From: Trichoplusia ni
Taxonomy: Eukaryota > Arthropoda > Insecta > Lepidoptera > Noctuidae
Length of the DNA stretch: 64,000 nt
Assembly: GCF_003590095.1 (NCBI RefSeq)
Contig: NC_039488.1
Coordinates: forward strand, 620,001-684,000
Direction of reading: 5' to 3'
This document shows, one piece after another, positions 1 through 12,992 of this stretch. The first letter of the stretch is position 1. Every line of letters begins with the position of its first letter. Position numbers and translations under genes: made by a program. The notes below the pieces were generated by a model. The model searched no databases and had not been told where the DNA came from. It worked only from the letters and a program-made list of their open reading frames with translations.

Positions 1-87
1 TGCTAAGGATCCCTGAAATTCAATGAGAACATTGTTATTAATTACTATACCATCAATCTTCACTTTCTAAGACGGAATCCCTACTAA

Positions 88-295
88 TCCCTACTAATAT
101 TATAAATGCGAAAGTAACTCTGTCTGTCTTTACGGTTTCACGCCTAAACCACTGAACTGATTTTAATAAAATTTGGTACAGAGATAGAGTTGCTCTTGAG
201 AAAGAACGTAGGATAGTTTTTATACCGGACTTTTGAAGAGTTCTCTTGGAAACCCGATATAACCGACGCGGGCGAAGCCGCGGGCGGAAAGCTAG
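88..295 (+). mobile_element. non-autonomous Helitron, family A, copy 1
   Basis: The element starts TCCCTACTAATATTATAAATG, includes the phrase AAACCACTGAACTGATTTTAA, and ends in CTAG after the GC-rich hairpin GCGGGCGAAGCCGCGGGC. It is inserted between A and T, as Helitrons are. The start is preceded by a partial duplicate of its own first ten bases. Two more copies occur at 8155-8369 and 59105-59281. It has no coding capacity and depends on an autonomous Rep/helicase element elsewhere. Confidence 0.85.
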
Positions 296-2107
296 TTTAA
301 TGCTTAATGCTAGGCTTAATTCCTGACAATGCCAAAAGAATGTCTGCTTTTTATATCTGCATCAACCTATGACTGGCACAGAATGCCTCAGGTATTAAGT
401 CCGTCATGAAACATTTTTAATGCATACAGAGTATTAAAAATATACATTATGAAATACGATAGACGCACGTAATATTTTTTATACAAATTAAAAATAAAAC
501 TTTCAAAGCAAAAGTAGCAAGTCGTTATTTTAACCATAGATGGTTGAACAAGCTTAGTTGCCTGTTCATCACTCTAACATGCACCTCCGGTATTGGCAAA
601 ACTGGTATCCAATGCAATATTTACTTCAAACCCTAACGGTTCGTGTAATTTAAAGGACGGAGCTATACAGGCAAATAACGACGTCCCTTTCATAATGGAA
701 CACATCTTTCAACACAACACAACGGCTTAAACCATGACCTACCGCTTTGACATGTATTGTGTTATCTTTCTCTGACAACTATTTAAATCTTACACTTTAA
801 AGGGAAGTTTCACGTCAATTTGCGATAACTTTGAAGATATACTAATAAGAACAGACACCTTTGATAAATGAGTGACAGAAACATACAATTAAGACGAAGT
901 AACAACTCGTTATCGTTCAGAAATCGCAATATAAAATACCATACCGAAACTGGAACTGGTATTGATACCAAGTTGCACGTGTCACTCCCAACAAATTGTC
1001 TGTCAATCAGACAGTACGAGTTAATAAAACACTGGCATTATATTAGGTCAAGGATAGCACGCGAGTTCAAAAGTAAGCACATAAATAAAAGCAAAATCGA
1101 TGAATGAACAGCAACGTGTACTTTAAATTGTATTGTAAGAATGATGGGCACAAATGTTGGCGGATGACATAATCGAAAGTCGCCCGGCAACAAGCGACGT
1201 GGGAATCTCAATGAGTTAAGGCAACATTGTCGTTAGTGACCTTGACACTGAATCAGTGTTGTGCATTACATTGTAAACCACACGCGACTTAATTTGAAGA
1301 ATTCCGTAGTAATGAAAACAAACTGGTTAGGCTCGGCGTTTATTCGGCACGACACGGGGACTGCACGGAGTTTCGGATATTTGAAAAAAATGAAGGATAT
1401 TCTAAACAACTTAGATCCCAATAGGGTTTGACTAAAATCAGAGTAGTTTGACAGACGGGTTTCCCGAAAATATTAAACAAGTATTTTTCATTTTAACATG
1501 TTATTAAAAAAAATAGGAAGTATAAAACTTACGATGATGAAATTTAATGTATGGTAGCAGGGACTAGTAGCATCACTTGCTCGTTAAATTTTTTTGTTTA
1601 TCAAAGAAAAAATAGGTTTGCAATATTTTTTGGTAAACTGTGTAACGACTAAATAGTTTTTTTTTTCAAATACCCTATTGAATTCTAACCTAGTAGGAAA
1701 CAGTCGAATTTAAAGGTTTTTGTTAAGGGGGTTTAAAATAAGTATTTTTGTAAGACAGTAAGGTTTTTTTTATTTTTTGTGTCTAAATTTTACGAACCTA
1801 CGTTATTTACTATTCATTTTATTGCAGTTATAATCATCAGCCACTATGACTTACGTGACTTGACTGATGTGTTATTTTATGATAATAATCATGATAGTAA
1901 CAACGTTGTAAAAAAAAGTAATTAACCGCGATAAAATTTAGCACGTGTAAACAATTACCATTAGTAAATGTAATATCGGACTCTAATATTTTAAATTTAT
2001 TTTTGTATTAAAATAGACTTACAGGATTAATAGTTGAATCTGAGCTGTTAAAGAATTCAGACATTAAATAAAATGGCGGATTTTATTCTACATTCCACAA
2101 TTATTTA
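296..2107. other. AT-rich intronic DNA, nothing recognised
   Basis: Holds one 79-codon plus-strand frame (868-1107) without any family signature and several poly-T runs. No repeat or gene was recognised. Confidence 0.5.
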
Positions 2108-2187
2108 TTTAGCCCTCTGTGTCCCACTGCTGTGCAAAGGCCTCTCCCTAATCTTTCCATGATTCTCTGTCCTTTGCCTCATGGAAC
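2108..2187 (+). repeat. lepidopteran repeat fragment (CCCACTGCTG-GCAAAGGCCT)
   Basis: TGTCCCACTGCTGTGCAAAG and GCCTCTCCC form a phrase widespread in lepidopteran interspersed repeats. A small piece of the same phrase occurs near 16456-16490 and a more decayed version near 39824-39975. The host element was not identified. Confidence 0.5.
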
Positions 2188-3210
2188 CTTTAACAATTAA
2201 ATAAATAAAAAATACATTTAAAAATACCATTTTTTATAAGTCGTGAGTTATAAACAGTCTTTTCAAGATGATCTCGTCGGGTTAACGTACTGCAACAATG
2301 TAGGGACACCTTGAAACCGATACTCCCTTGCCAACGTGCGCTTTTTACACACGGAATATAAGGAGGCCGTCAACGAACTGCTGACATATTAGCTTATCTC
2401 AATCGTTTAGTGTCCAAGTGGAGTAATTATTAAATTAAAAGGTTTAAAAAGTATATTTTTATTGCTTTAGACATGTGTTTACTGGCTTTCGGGTTTACCT
2501 ACACATGGACTCCTTACAGTTTGTTGGTTACTATGTGATGAGAGTTAATAGGTTATTTTCCAAAGCCCGCTTTTTACTTTGACTGAATGGAGTTTGGAAG
2601 CGGAAAGCCACATCCTAAAGTAGCGTCATGGCTGTTGTGGAAGCGTGCATGGTGTAAAGAGGCGTCTCGCTTCAACAATACGATAATTTAGTTTAAAGAG
2701 TTGGTGGAAGGCGCTCTGTATATTTAAATTCAGGGTGAGATGTTTTTGTTTGAGAGGAACTTTGATAGAAAAGTTGTCTAGTTGTGAGAATATTTTTTAA
2801 TTGGCTTTTATGACAATAGAAACAAATGTTATACAGTAGCTACGTTCGTATATGACTCACGAGACTGACTCTTACTCCCTGAAATATGTTATCTGCCGCT
2901 ATAATGATACTTAAGAGTTAGCATGAGTTATAAAGTCGATTAGTGTATTAGTATTTGGGAACGTAAGTTGTTTTTAGTGGCTTTACGATTAGCTGTGAGG
3001 TAGAAATACGTTATAGTTTCTTTGACAGATTGGCAATCAAATCACATCTACTTCAAAGCGCGGTAGAGTCGAAACACGTTCAAAATGTTATACGAAAATT
3101 GAAATATCAAATTCACACTCGGCTCAAAAACTTTTTGCTCACAATTCTTCTGAGTTAAACAAGATCGCGTGCATATTACACTCGCGTGTACTTTAAAATT
3201 GTTGCAGTTG
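2188..3210. other. AT-rich intronic DNA, nothing firm
   Basis: A weak relative of the GAGAG hairpin motif may lie near 2640-2690 (GTGTAAAGAGGCGTCTCGCT). Otherwise no gene or element was seen. Confidence 0.45.
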
Positions 3211-3264
3211 AGGGAAAGAGCGAGATAGAACACTTCACTATGTAGAGCGCTTTCTCGCTTCCAC
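3211..3264. repeat. GAGAG/CTCTC hairpin motif, far copy
   Basis: GGGAAAGAGCGAGATAGAAC and, after a short loop, TGTAGAGCGCTTTCTCGCTT with CCAC form the clearest imperfect palindrome of this motif. The minus-strand 72-codon frame across it (3048-3266) has no domain signature. Confidence 0.45.
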
Positions 3265-3534
3265 AAATGCTCTTACTTTAAGACGTTTTGACAGATTTTC
3301 TTATTTGAAAATGACGTCTGACTGTGCGATAGTACAAATTAAACCTATTTTATTAATCATTGAAAGGAAAAAGTTTCTTTTTACGGTTTTTTTAGATGGG
3401 GTTTAGTGTCATTGTAAGGTCCAGGTGACAATTTACTAACGAGATTAAATAACTATTGTTGGCTAGGTAACTATTGTCATCTGAATTTGTCAACTTATCA
3501 GTAAAGTAAAAAATGGTGGAGCTCTTGGCTAAAC

Positions 3535-3838
3535 TACAACAGCACAAGTTGATCGGTCCCAGGTAAAGCTAATCTTAATACAGAGGATGGGTGACCATCT
3601 TTGTCATAAAGGTTTCCTTCGCGTTTCAGAAGTCACGTTAAATGGTGGTTCCCGGCTGTTATTTACACATCTTCGATAGTCGTTACGGGTATTCAGAAGC
3701 TAGAAAGCCAGTTTAACTATGGGGTATCGTGTTGCCCAGGTTAAATGGGTTGAAGAGGTTAGATAGGCAGTCACACCTTGCATAACATTGGTAAGCCGAC
3801 CCCAACACACTTGGGAAAAGACTCGGATGATGGGTAGA
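3535..3838 (-). repeat. lepidopteran interspersed repeat (GGGGTCGGCTT type), long copy
   Basis: The minus strand carries GGGGTCGGCTTACCAATGTT, GTGACTGCCTATCTAACCTC, CTGGGCAACACGATACCCCA and ACCCGTAACGACTATCGAAG, then GACAAAGATGGTCACCCATC. I recognise this order from a repeat common in moth and butterfly genomes. A shorter copy of its first part is at 17605-17722. It is probably a LINE or SINE derivative. The class is uncertain. Confidence 0.65.
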
Positions 3839-4136
3839 AGAGCTACTGAGTTACCCAATACTTTTACTAACAACACCATATTTCTTATAATATTTCTAGC
3901 TATTTAGCTACGTCTTAACCCTGAATGCAGTTCCATAAGTTATGCGCGGCCCACATTAAAATGTATGTACATTTGCATCACATTTTTTCAAGGCACTTAG
4001 GTCGTAGATCAGATCACTTCACAGCACCTTCACATGCTTGCATAATTCATATTATAATTTGTAAGGAAATGATTGAAACGTATTAGAAGAGTTATAGAAA
4101 TGTCTTATGAGTAATGCGCTATTTTACTAATTGTGC

Positions 4137-4310
4137 ATAGCTACTAGGGAACTGATAAACATACATCTATATTTAAAATAAATACATCATATGGATAAAC
4201 AGCTAGGCATAAAACAAATGATCCTGCTCCCCACACAAAATTTATCCTGGGTAGCGAAACCCTCAGGTATAACAGTCAGGCTAACCACTAGACTTTTGGT
4301 CCAGTCGTGG
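4137..4310 (-). mobile_element. tRNA-derived SINE, family S1, decayed copy
   Basis: On the minus strand this reads CTAGTGGTTAGCCTGACTGT and later CCCAGGATAAATTTTGTGTG. It is an eroded match to the head and body of the two SINE copies near 12-13 kb. The B box is damaged (GGTTTCGCTACC). The overlapping 61-codon plus-strand frame (4191-4376) is not a gene. Confidence 0.65.
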
Positions 4311-5964
4311 AAGGCACAGAAAATGTACAAACAATCTCCAAAAATCATGACAAAATTTACTTACTATTTTGTCTAAATGAAGACACGAGAATATCTTTTG
4401 ACGCAAGCATCAATGGAACTGTATAATTTAAACATTAAATGAAGAAATCAAGTACGATCTGTCAGGACCACACGCGGAGTAAGTCCGCACCCAGCATTGA
4501 CGCGACGGTCAATGATCGTGACAATCAGCTTACAGTTCTATAGCATTTACATCCAACCCACGAACTTAGAGTAAGTGATCTTAGTGATCCCAACCTACAC
4601 TCAAGAGTTTAAACCCTTATCTAAAACATCCAAAGACCTATAAACGTCAAATTTATTATTCGAATCCCAACGTCGGCATAAAACAGAAGATCGAAATTAA
4701 AAGTTTTATAACAAAAAACAAAAACAATTTCACGAATAAATAGTATAAGATTTTAACAGCATTCGCAGTAACATCGTAAAACGGAGCGTAGATATAGGTT
4801 TAAAAAACTCATATAATAATTTTTATATCGGCAACTTTGTTGCAGAGCCTGCATCGAACGAGTAAAATACAATTTTTATGGTATAATTTAAATATGGCCG
4901 GTTTCGTGTCTATGTACAATTAAAATTTCAGTCAAATGAGCATTTTAATTATATATTGTAATAAATGTACCTAATTTAAATTAATTGTAAGTTACCGTAC
5001 ACGTGTAAGTTGCACAATATTGACAAGTTAGTTACCAGGTTACATAAATATTAGACTAGCTTTATTAAAAAAACAATATTGTAGAATAAAATGTGTAAAG
5101 AACAGAGTATATCAATTTCACAGAGGAATTGTATCGACTATCGTGACTGGCAAGCGATGCATTTTCGATAATATATTAAATAATAATGTACCTATGTTAA
5201 TTATGGCTGTGTGTATTATTTAAACATCTCAGAGATTCAGGAAATACCTACTGAGAATGAGGCAACTAACATTTCATTTGTTTATTTACTGAAAATTAAG
5301 CGCGACAAAAAACTAATGTAGAATCAAGATTATCAAATTCAATACACCACTGAAATATATCAGTCATCTACTTATTTAGCATATGTTTTTATAAAAAGAC
5401 AATCCTTGCGATTACCATTTATTAACAAATAGAAATCGTTAGATTTTATGTAAAAAATAATTTGTTTAATAAAAGAAAATCTTTACAAAAGTACGTGCGT
5501 AAGTGTATTATCATCTTAGGTTATATTTATCGCAACTAAAAGTCCCTTTAACGGAAATACAGAATGCAGTTTAATTCAGTTCTCTTTGTTAGTGACATTT
5601 ATTAGCATAACAACTGGTATCGATTGTATCAGAAGCTTATATCCGTCACACGACCTCTTTAATATCTTATTTTAACTTTGCTAATATATTTTTTATTATT
5701 TACAGATCGATGCCGATAAGCTAAACCCAGATTGTGAAGGTATTCTAGAACTCGGGGGCCTACCAGCATCTTTTATAGTAAGGTTATTGTAGGTGTGGAA
5801 GCAAGTGAGCGTACTAAAGAGATAGAGCGATGTTTGTTTTCTATGACACCAGCAATTAATGTGCACAAAGCAATTTAAGGTATCACGAAATTCGGAATGG
5901 TAGAAATATATAGTTTTTTAGTGACTTTCGTGGTAGGATTCATTATTAAATGATGCAACAATTT

Positions 5965-6090
5965 ACTCACGCGTACTTATCGGGATTGCTCGACTAGTTT
6001 CCAAACGAGTCGACCGTAGACATCGCTGTCGCATCAGCTCATGATTAAAGTCTCCGGTTGGAACCGAAACTAGTCGCAATCAGGGATTTC
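5965..6090. repeat. diverged relative of the 38.3-kb foldback
   Basis: ACGCGTACTTATCGGGATTG with CTCGACTAGTTT faces GAACCGAAACTAGTCGCAAT. The same paired phrases close the arms of the foldback at 38303-38699 (TATTTATCGGGAGTGCACGA and CTAGTTTCGGACCC). Only the inner part is recognisable. Confidence 0.6.
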
Positions 6091-6148
6091 AGTAACGTTG
6101 TAAACTTTGAATGATTATTCTGTTGTCTAAAAACCAATGATAATGATT

Positions 6149-6295
6149 CCAGATTGGATCCAACCTGCCGGGGAAGCGGGGTTGTCCGAAAGGGTTACCG
6201 TGGCCCCGGGCCCCGGTACAAAGGGCAAATAAAGAACGTGGGTGGGTTTTAGTCAGTAGGAATCTGACACTCCCCTTCGCTAAACCCAAAGGATT
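6149..6295 (-). repeat. GC-rich lepidopteran repeat (GGGAGTGTCAGATTCCTACT)
   Basis: The minus strand reads GGGTTTAGCGAAGGGGAGTG, then TCAGATTCCTACTGACTAAA, ACCCACC and a G/C block with GGGGCCCGGGGCC. I recognise the phrase from lepidopteran repeats, but the parent family is not certain. It stands out because the flanks are AT-rich. The 66-codon frame at 6089-6289 arises from this composition. Confidence 0.5.
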
Positions 6296-7030
6296 TGATG
6301 ATTTAACATCCGAAAAAATTGGATTTTATCTTTTGTTAAGTTAGTCGATCAATAAGTTCTAGTTACAATTTACAAGATAATTGTTTTATTTAAAATGGAC
6401 TGTTCACCGTCAATGACTTAGTTACTGACTGGTGCTCGCTATTAATTATGTATATATTTTCCTGAGCATTCTGCGCATTTACTTAATTGATAAATTATCT
6501 CTAGAATTATAGGTGGCATAATATAGTTGCTGCTATATACATCTGTGGCCAGCTGAACACACCTCATAAATACTATTGCACATTAATCTTTTTAAGAAAC
6601 TATTCAAGGATCAAGAAAATATGACTGCAGAGATAGCCGAGTAAAGGTGATAGACGTTAAAACCACTGAACGACGCATCGCAGGTTTGTTTCCCGAGTAG
6701 GACAAGTGTTTGTGTGGTCCATGGACGCTTTTTCAAGTTCTCCCAATCTAGGATCCTTTTTTTTTTAAACCAAAATAGTCACAAACAACATTGGCTTATG
6801 GCCGCGATTATAAACACGTTACGTATGTGGCTATATTATAATATATCTATCTAAGTGTTAGAATAATGTCACTTTTATGTACATTGATATTGATTTACAA
6901 CTTATAACTGTCTTAATTACACTATATCTATATAATTAATTAGTTATTTCATGGGACTTCTTTCTTGATTATGACGATTTCTACTCCCTCCCTCGCATAC
7001 GCCCTATTACAAAATATTTATTGACTGTTC

Positions 7031-7178
7031 TGCTCCTACTAATCGTAGCGTGATGGTTTAAGTATATCCTATCAATATAACTATCTTATATGGAAATATT
7101 TTTTCAAAACGGACCAGTAGTTCCTGAGTTTAGCGTGTTCAAACAAACAAACAACTTCCTCAGCTATTATATATCTTT
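7031..7178 (-). mobile_element. Helitron family B, 5' fragment
   Basis: A diverged minus-strand copy of the first half of the family at 10441-10695, with the (GTTT)n run, the GGAACTACTGGTCC phrase and the AAACCATCACGCTACGATTA block. The 3' hairpin and CTAG end are missing, so it is truncated. Confidence 0.65.
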
Positions 7179-7837
7179 GTTATAATGATTTTTGCTACAA
7201 GTGCTACAAGTCCAGGTACCGTTAATTTTCGTAATATTCGTTCATTGGTTCAATAATGTGCTTTTAGCATTTAATGTTGAGAAAATAACACAGTAATAAA
7301 CCTTTAGTTTATAGTTTATGCGCCTATTATCTTAGCCAGGGGTTCGAAACCTGTGGTTGGTCTTATCGATATAACATTTAAATGAAATATTTTAGTAGCT
7401 TAATATTTTACATGATATTTTTTTTCATTGATTATTTTTGTTAAAATATTTACGCTCCTACAAACTCACTCACATTCACAAACATAAACATTTATTGCTT
7501 CCAAATTCGATTTATCTTAAAAAATAATAATATTTCCGACGCAATCTAACTTAATTCGGGTAGATATAACCTGGACACAGTAAACGTGTCACAATTAATG
7601 TGACCTTGACTTGAAAACTCTCCTCTATTTAAATTCCAACAAAATCATGCCATACTCTCAACCAAAACAGAGCAAGCACTAAACGCATCCCTAAGAAAAG
7701 TAGATTAACAAATTATAACCACAAATCAAAAACAACAAATTCATAATAATATCATATGTCTGAACAAGTCCATACTTCCGACAACACTGTCTATTTCTGA
7801 CTCATCCGCTGATCTCTCGGTCAAGGTTCGTCATTGT

Positions 7838-7875
7838 ATGCGCGCGCGCCGCCAATCGAGGCGCTACATGCACGA
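7838..7875. promoter_or_regulatory. short CpG-rich patch with CCAAT
   Basis: TATGCGCGCGCGCCGCCAAT followed by CGAGGCGC is an isolated CG-alternating tract with a CCAAT box in AT-rich DNA. It could be regulatory, or a Z-DNA-prone microsatellite. Confidence 0.25.
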
Positions 7876-8154
7876 TATACAAACATGTATTTACAAGATT
7901 GGCATAATACATAGCAATTAATTCTTACACGTGGAGCTATGTACTTGAATATGTTTTATATATTGCGGAGTTCTTGTTTAGTGATAGTGTGTTGAGTAGC
8001 TGGTATAGACACTTTTGATAATTTTATATTTTCAAGGTACAGCAAAAGGTTACTAGAACTGACAGTGCATAGTGTAGCTACTGCAAGGTCATATATAGAT
8101 ACAGTACTTCTTCAGTGTAGCCTTTTAGCAAGCCATTTTGTAGTCATAAGGAAA

Positions 8155-8369
8155 TCCCTACTAATATTATAAATGCGAAAGTAACTCTGTCTGTCTGTTA
8201 CGCTTTCACGTGTAAACCACTGAACCGATTTTAATGAAATTTGGTACAGAGATAGGGTTGACCTTGAGAAAGAACATAGGATAGTTTTCATCCCGGACTT
8301 TTGAAGAGTTCTCTTGGAATCGCGATATAACTGACATCAACGCGGACGAAGCTGCGGGCGAGAAGCTAG
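8155..8369 (+). mobile_element. non-autonomous Helitron, family A, copy 2
   Basis: This is a full-length copy of the family at 88-295, with the same TCCCTACTAATATTATAAATG start, GC-rich 3' hairpin and CTAG end, flanked by A and T. The minus-strand open frame at 8206-8388 is only the reverse reading of this repeat. Confidence 0.87.
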
Positions 8370-10440
8370 TAGGAAATAAATAAACCATTTATTTGCCTTT
8401 TGGCTTGCAAATATAAAGCTTAGTATATAAAATGTATAACTATTAATCGTAAGCACCCATGACAAAGATTAATTAGAATTCCATTCAAATTAAAATTATA
8501 TTGTTAACAAAATGATACTCTTAAAAGACAATAATAATTTCAAATGTACAATGTGTTACGATTAGCAGAAGAGGATCAACTCTATATTTTGTTTACAGAT
8601 TTCAAATGAGGGTCTATGACATGTACAGTTTTACTTTCCGTCTTCGGATCTAAAAACAACTATGCATAAATATTAATATTGAATGTATTTGATAGGCAAA
8701 AGAGGGGCCAAGGTGAGACAACAAATAAATTTGGTGATACTAGTTTTAACACTACGATATTGTGGCACTTCCTCCTACACTTCTATGCTCCATGGTTCTA
8801 CAGTCTAAATATTTAGTATTTTTCGCGATATAAACGCCTATCTAATCTCCACAACCCGTGTCAGCCATTTTGTGTGATGTATTGTGGAATAAATACTTCC
8901 TGTGTAGGCGGGGTGGGCCTATTTAATAGGTAATTGCTGCTATGTATAATGCATACTGCGATAGGAATACTTGAAAAATTGTTGATTTTATGACGCCGGA
9001 TATCCTATTCCCAACTTATCTATCTAAGGCTGGTTGTACACTAGGCAATGATAGCTTCGATACACGATGATTCTAGAGCGGGATATTATTTTACGAGATA
9101 TTTGACTTCTGATTTTCAGATTCACATAAATTGGTTCAGTTAGAACAGGCTTTAGACAAATTAAAAAAAAAGTGGTCCCCATCACATTAATGATCTGATA
9201 AGTCGAGGGTAAGCTTTTATGTTGGTTACCTTAAAACTTCTGAACCGATTTTGTTGATTCTTTTTTCATTTAATGTGAAATAGCTGCTTTTTTGTCCCAT
9301 AAAAGAGTCATCAAATTTTGAATGGGGTAGTAGTCTCTGACGTTTTTGTTCTTAAAATAAATATAATTATGTGTTGTTATGGGGATAACAGAAATCCTTA
9401 AAACCATATACGATCACGTCACTCTACTCACTCTCCTTTCGTCTGTATTTCCACATGATATTTTCATAATTTCTCATCTTTGATGCAAAGCCCTAAACTG
9501 CTACAATTCTCGCGACAAAGCTGAACTATGAACAGTAAACACCGGTCAACAAATCGGCTACACGATGTTTGGCTGCCGGCAACATTGTTTAACAAACCAC
9601 TACTGAAATGGCCTGCCCTAGATTTGTACTTCCGTTGTACATTGTACAGTTAGATAGGAAACTATAAGCCCTACTCATAGTTCAAACTTTTTGCTTGCTT
9701 CTTGGTTAATTAAAATAGGAAAATTTGTGAGCAAAAAGAACACTGTTATCTAATAACAACTAAATCTATATGACAGTTAATTAATAGTAACGTTACGACT
9801 AAGAAAACAGGGCCATGTAATAAAAACGAAAATAACAATAACTTATGACAGTTTATAATAATATATTGAATACAAAATGTTATTACTAAGACAATAAATT
9901 ATTTGCATCGCACCAGTCGCAAGTTGACGCAATTTACCTTACACCATTAATAACTGTCAAAGTATCATTAGATCGAATCGATATAGTTTATAAACGATAT
10001 ATTGTTTTAAATAACCGTAACAAACAATATTACTTTAGTAAACCTATAAAAACAGCTGTTTTAGTAAGACGGGAGCATTTACGAGCTAAGTGAAGCAACT
10101 TTGTACGATAAAAAACACAGAAGTGCTCGAGTCATATGACAGAGGCTTTTCAGAAGGTTCAGACGTCGAAACCTACGAATTCTATGGTCATAGCAATATA
10201 AGACTTCCGACGGTGAATGGTCAAAGAAAATTGGGCCTTATGATGCTGAGTTGCAGTTTAAATTACTATATCAAGAAATTCAATAAAGTCGTTCTTATTG
10301 TGGTTGATTTCGCTGATGATTCTTAGCCACTATTTCTATTCTAAATACTGATGTTACTTATTTAGTAAAACAGCCATCTGTCAAACTTTAGTTAATGCTC
10401 AAAACTACTGTGGACATTTAAAGTAAACGCCTGAAACTAA
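8370..10440. other. AT-rich DNA between Helitrons
   Basis: AACTTCTGAACCGATTTTGT near 9235 resembles the internal phrase of lepidopteran Helitron-like repeats but has no ends. The frame at 10090-10326 starts with GTG and has no family. No gene was seen. Confidence 0.45.
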
Positions 10441-10695
10441 TCTATACTAATATATAGAGCTGAAGAGTTTGTTTGTTTGTTTGTTTGAACGCGCTAATCT
10501 CAGGAACTACTGATCCAAATTGAAAATTTTTTTTTGTGTTGAATGGTCACCATTCATCAAGGAGGCTATAAACCATCACGCTGCGATTAATAGGAGCGAA
10601 GATAGGTACAATGGAAAATGTGAAAAAAACAGGGCAGGTATAAATCATAACTTATATCTTCTACCCACGGGGACGAAGTCGCGGGCAACAGCTAG
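10441..10695 (+). mobile_element. non-autonomous Helitron, family B with (GTTT)n, copy 1
   Basis: The element starts TCTATACTAATATATAGAGC, carries a (GTTT)n run followed by GAACGCGCTAATCTCAGGAAC, and ends GGGGACGAAGTCGCGGGC then CTAG. It is inserted between A and T. The Helitron-type 3' hairpin and CTAG end are seen directly. A second complete copy lies inverted at 36650-36907 and a fragment at 7031-7178. Confidence 0.83.
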
Positions 10696-12053
10696 TTTAT
10701 ATTAAAGTCGTTACTAAATAACGTAAACTAATGAATTAAATGATTAAAATTATTCAGTTGCTTAGTTTTTATTAATCTTTCAAGATGTCCTTTTGCACTG
10801 AGCATATATTTGATACTAAACTTTCGTTTTTCAATTATCAAGCAATGCTGTTTTCACTTTTCGCTATTTATCACGGACTGTGTAAAGTGAATCTTCTGTT
10901 TTATCCTCATAAATAAAGGCTGGGTATATCGATTGTAGCTAAGCAGGCCAGACGTCAATCCCATCGGTTTATCGCCGCCGCAGACGTCTGTTGAGGCCCC
11001 AACGATTCTTGTAAACACATAACACCTCGTTTTTATTGAGTTGGAATTTTATAGCTCCTTATGAAATATTGTTTTGAGGCTTCGTCTAACGTGGCTGGGT
11101 AGATATTTTTTGCTTCGTGATAAAGTCAATTAGCCTCGTAATTATACAATTAAAATCGATTAAATGAACTTAGAATACGAAAGTATCTGAAAGAGATGTC
11201 ACTTTCTTATTTAAATATGACCTATTCCTTTCTTCTATTAGAGTGTGTAACATTTCACAACTTAAATCATTTAATTTATATTAACTTATTAACATGTCAT
11301 TGTTGAAGCTTGTAGTATCAATTTAATTATTTAAAGACAATATTATAAGATAATATTAAAGGTTTAATTTGCATTGTCCGCAGCCCTAATACATATATTT
11401 TACTAAGTATAATTTAAAACCCATGCATGAACAGTCGTCGAGATTATTAAGTAAAATTCTTAAACGATAAAACAAAACGAAACATATTAGTAACATCCGG
11501 TGTCGCTCGCCTTTCTCTACAAAAAATACGAAGAAAATAAAGTATTGAGATCGCGTGCAAAGACACATTTACTTCACATAATAACTAGGTTAGCAAGTGA
11601 CAGTTAATTATTACAATACTACAAAGATATTAAAGAAATAAATATAATAATATAGAAGAGTCCGCACTTACAAATGGCTTTGAAAACAGGCGAAAATAAG
11701 TCATAAACGGTGCTTATTATGTATTTAATTTTTTCAACACTTGTCGCCAAAATATTAAAACTTGTCAATTATTATATTTTTATCTGACTGCGGGATCGGA
11801 TTTAATTATTAACTGAACTGATATCTCGAAATATATTTTTTCCTATTGTATGCGTAAGCGCCGTCTATCATTTTCTATATCTGTGTACGAAGTAATAAGT
11901 ACCACTTACCAGTGTTTATTTGTAGACTTAAAGTGTTAAACATTTAAGTAATACTTGTACGTAAACCAGTATCAGGAGGCATCATCCCCTAAGGATAAAT
12001 TTAAGAGTATTTAAAGACTATTATTTTCACTCTGATCTAATAATACCAGATCA

Positions 12054-12335
12054 TAAGAGTCTAGTGGTTAGTGACCCTGACTGCTATACCGGAGGTCGTG
12101 GGTTCGATTCCCGCCCAGGACAAATGTTGTGTGATGCGCATGATCTCCTGGACATTTCAACATTTCAACAAATATGTTCTGATGTCTGGGTGTAATTTAT
12201 CTATAATATGTATGTATTTAGAAATATTTAAGTAAGTTTATCAGTTGTCTGGTTACCATAACACAAGCTCTGCTTAGCTCGGGATCAGATAACCGTGTGT
12301 GAGTTGTCCCAGGATATAATATAAAAAAATAATAA
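12054..12335 (+). mobile_element. tRNA-derived SINE, family S1, copy 1
   Basis: The head is tRNA-like. An A box (TAGTGGTTAGTG) at about 12062-12073 and a perfect B box (GGTTCGATTCC) at 12101-12111 are correctly spaced for an internal RNA polymerase III promoter. The body includes GGGTGTAATTTATCTATAAT and ACACAAGCTCTGCTTAGCTC. The same body occurs in reverse at 12993-13288 and, more decayed, at 4137-4310. Confidence 0.85.
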
Positions 12336-12992
12336 TAGGATATATAATATAATCAAGGACTATACTAGGATGACATGTCGTCTTAAGCGAAATGTCCAGG
12401 AGAGCAAGACATAATAGTTTGATTTCCGTCTTATGTCATTTTTATAAATAGGCGTTATGTACCTAATAAGAACTTTTTTAACGTTTAAATTTAAAATAAT
12501 GATGTGATTAAATGAAAAATCCGTATTCAATATTTTTTGGAAATATCTATGACGGATTTTAAAGATTAAAGAGATGCGGTTTGACGTTGTGGTCTTGTAC
12601 AATGCATCAGTAACTTTACACCTTTCTAAAGATTTATCAGCTGATTCAATAAGACAATACTTTTCCCTATATAATTGAGTCGTAAAGATGCAATGTGGAG
12701 GTTGAATACGCCTTGATTTTTGCTTAATGGTATTTATTGAAGGGCATCGGCTATTAAAATAAAGGTTATGAGTGGTTTTCCTGACTACGAAACAAAAGAA
12801 AGAGTCATGATTTCATCAACCCCATTGTGTCTTTGTTCAGAGAAAGTAGTTTATGATAATGACTGTTATAATGTGAAAAAGTTATTTAAGAGTTTAATTT
12901 AAGGTGTTTGTGGTACCTTCGTTGTATCTGAATTCCATAACACAAGTGCTTCAGCAACTTACTTTGGGTTCAGAACAATGTATGTGATGTTG

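Noticed and set aside
5706..5770. Resemblance to cloning-vector polylinker sequence (ATCGAT, TCTAGAACT, GGGGGCC)
   Set aside because: Only scattered restriction-site-like words match and the intervening bases do not. I treat it as coincidence.
12054..12125. Functional tRNA gene at the A box/B box pair
   Set aside because: The same sequence with its non-tRNA body recurs at 13.2 and 4.2 kb, so it is a SINE head. I could not close a cloverleaf.
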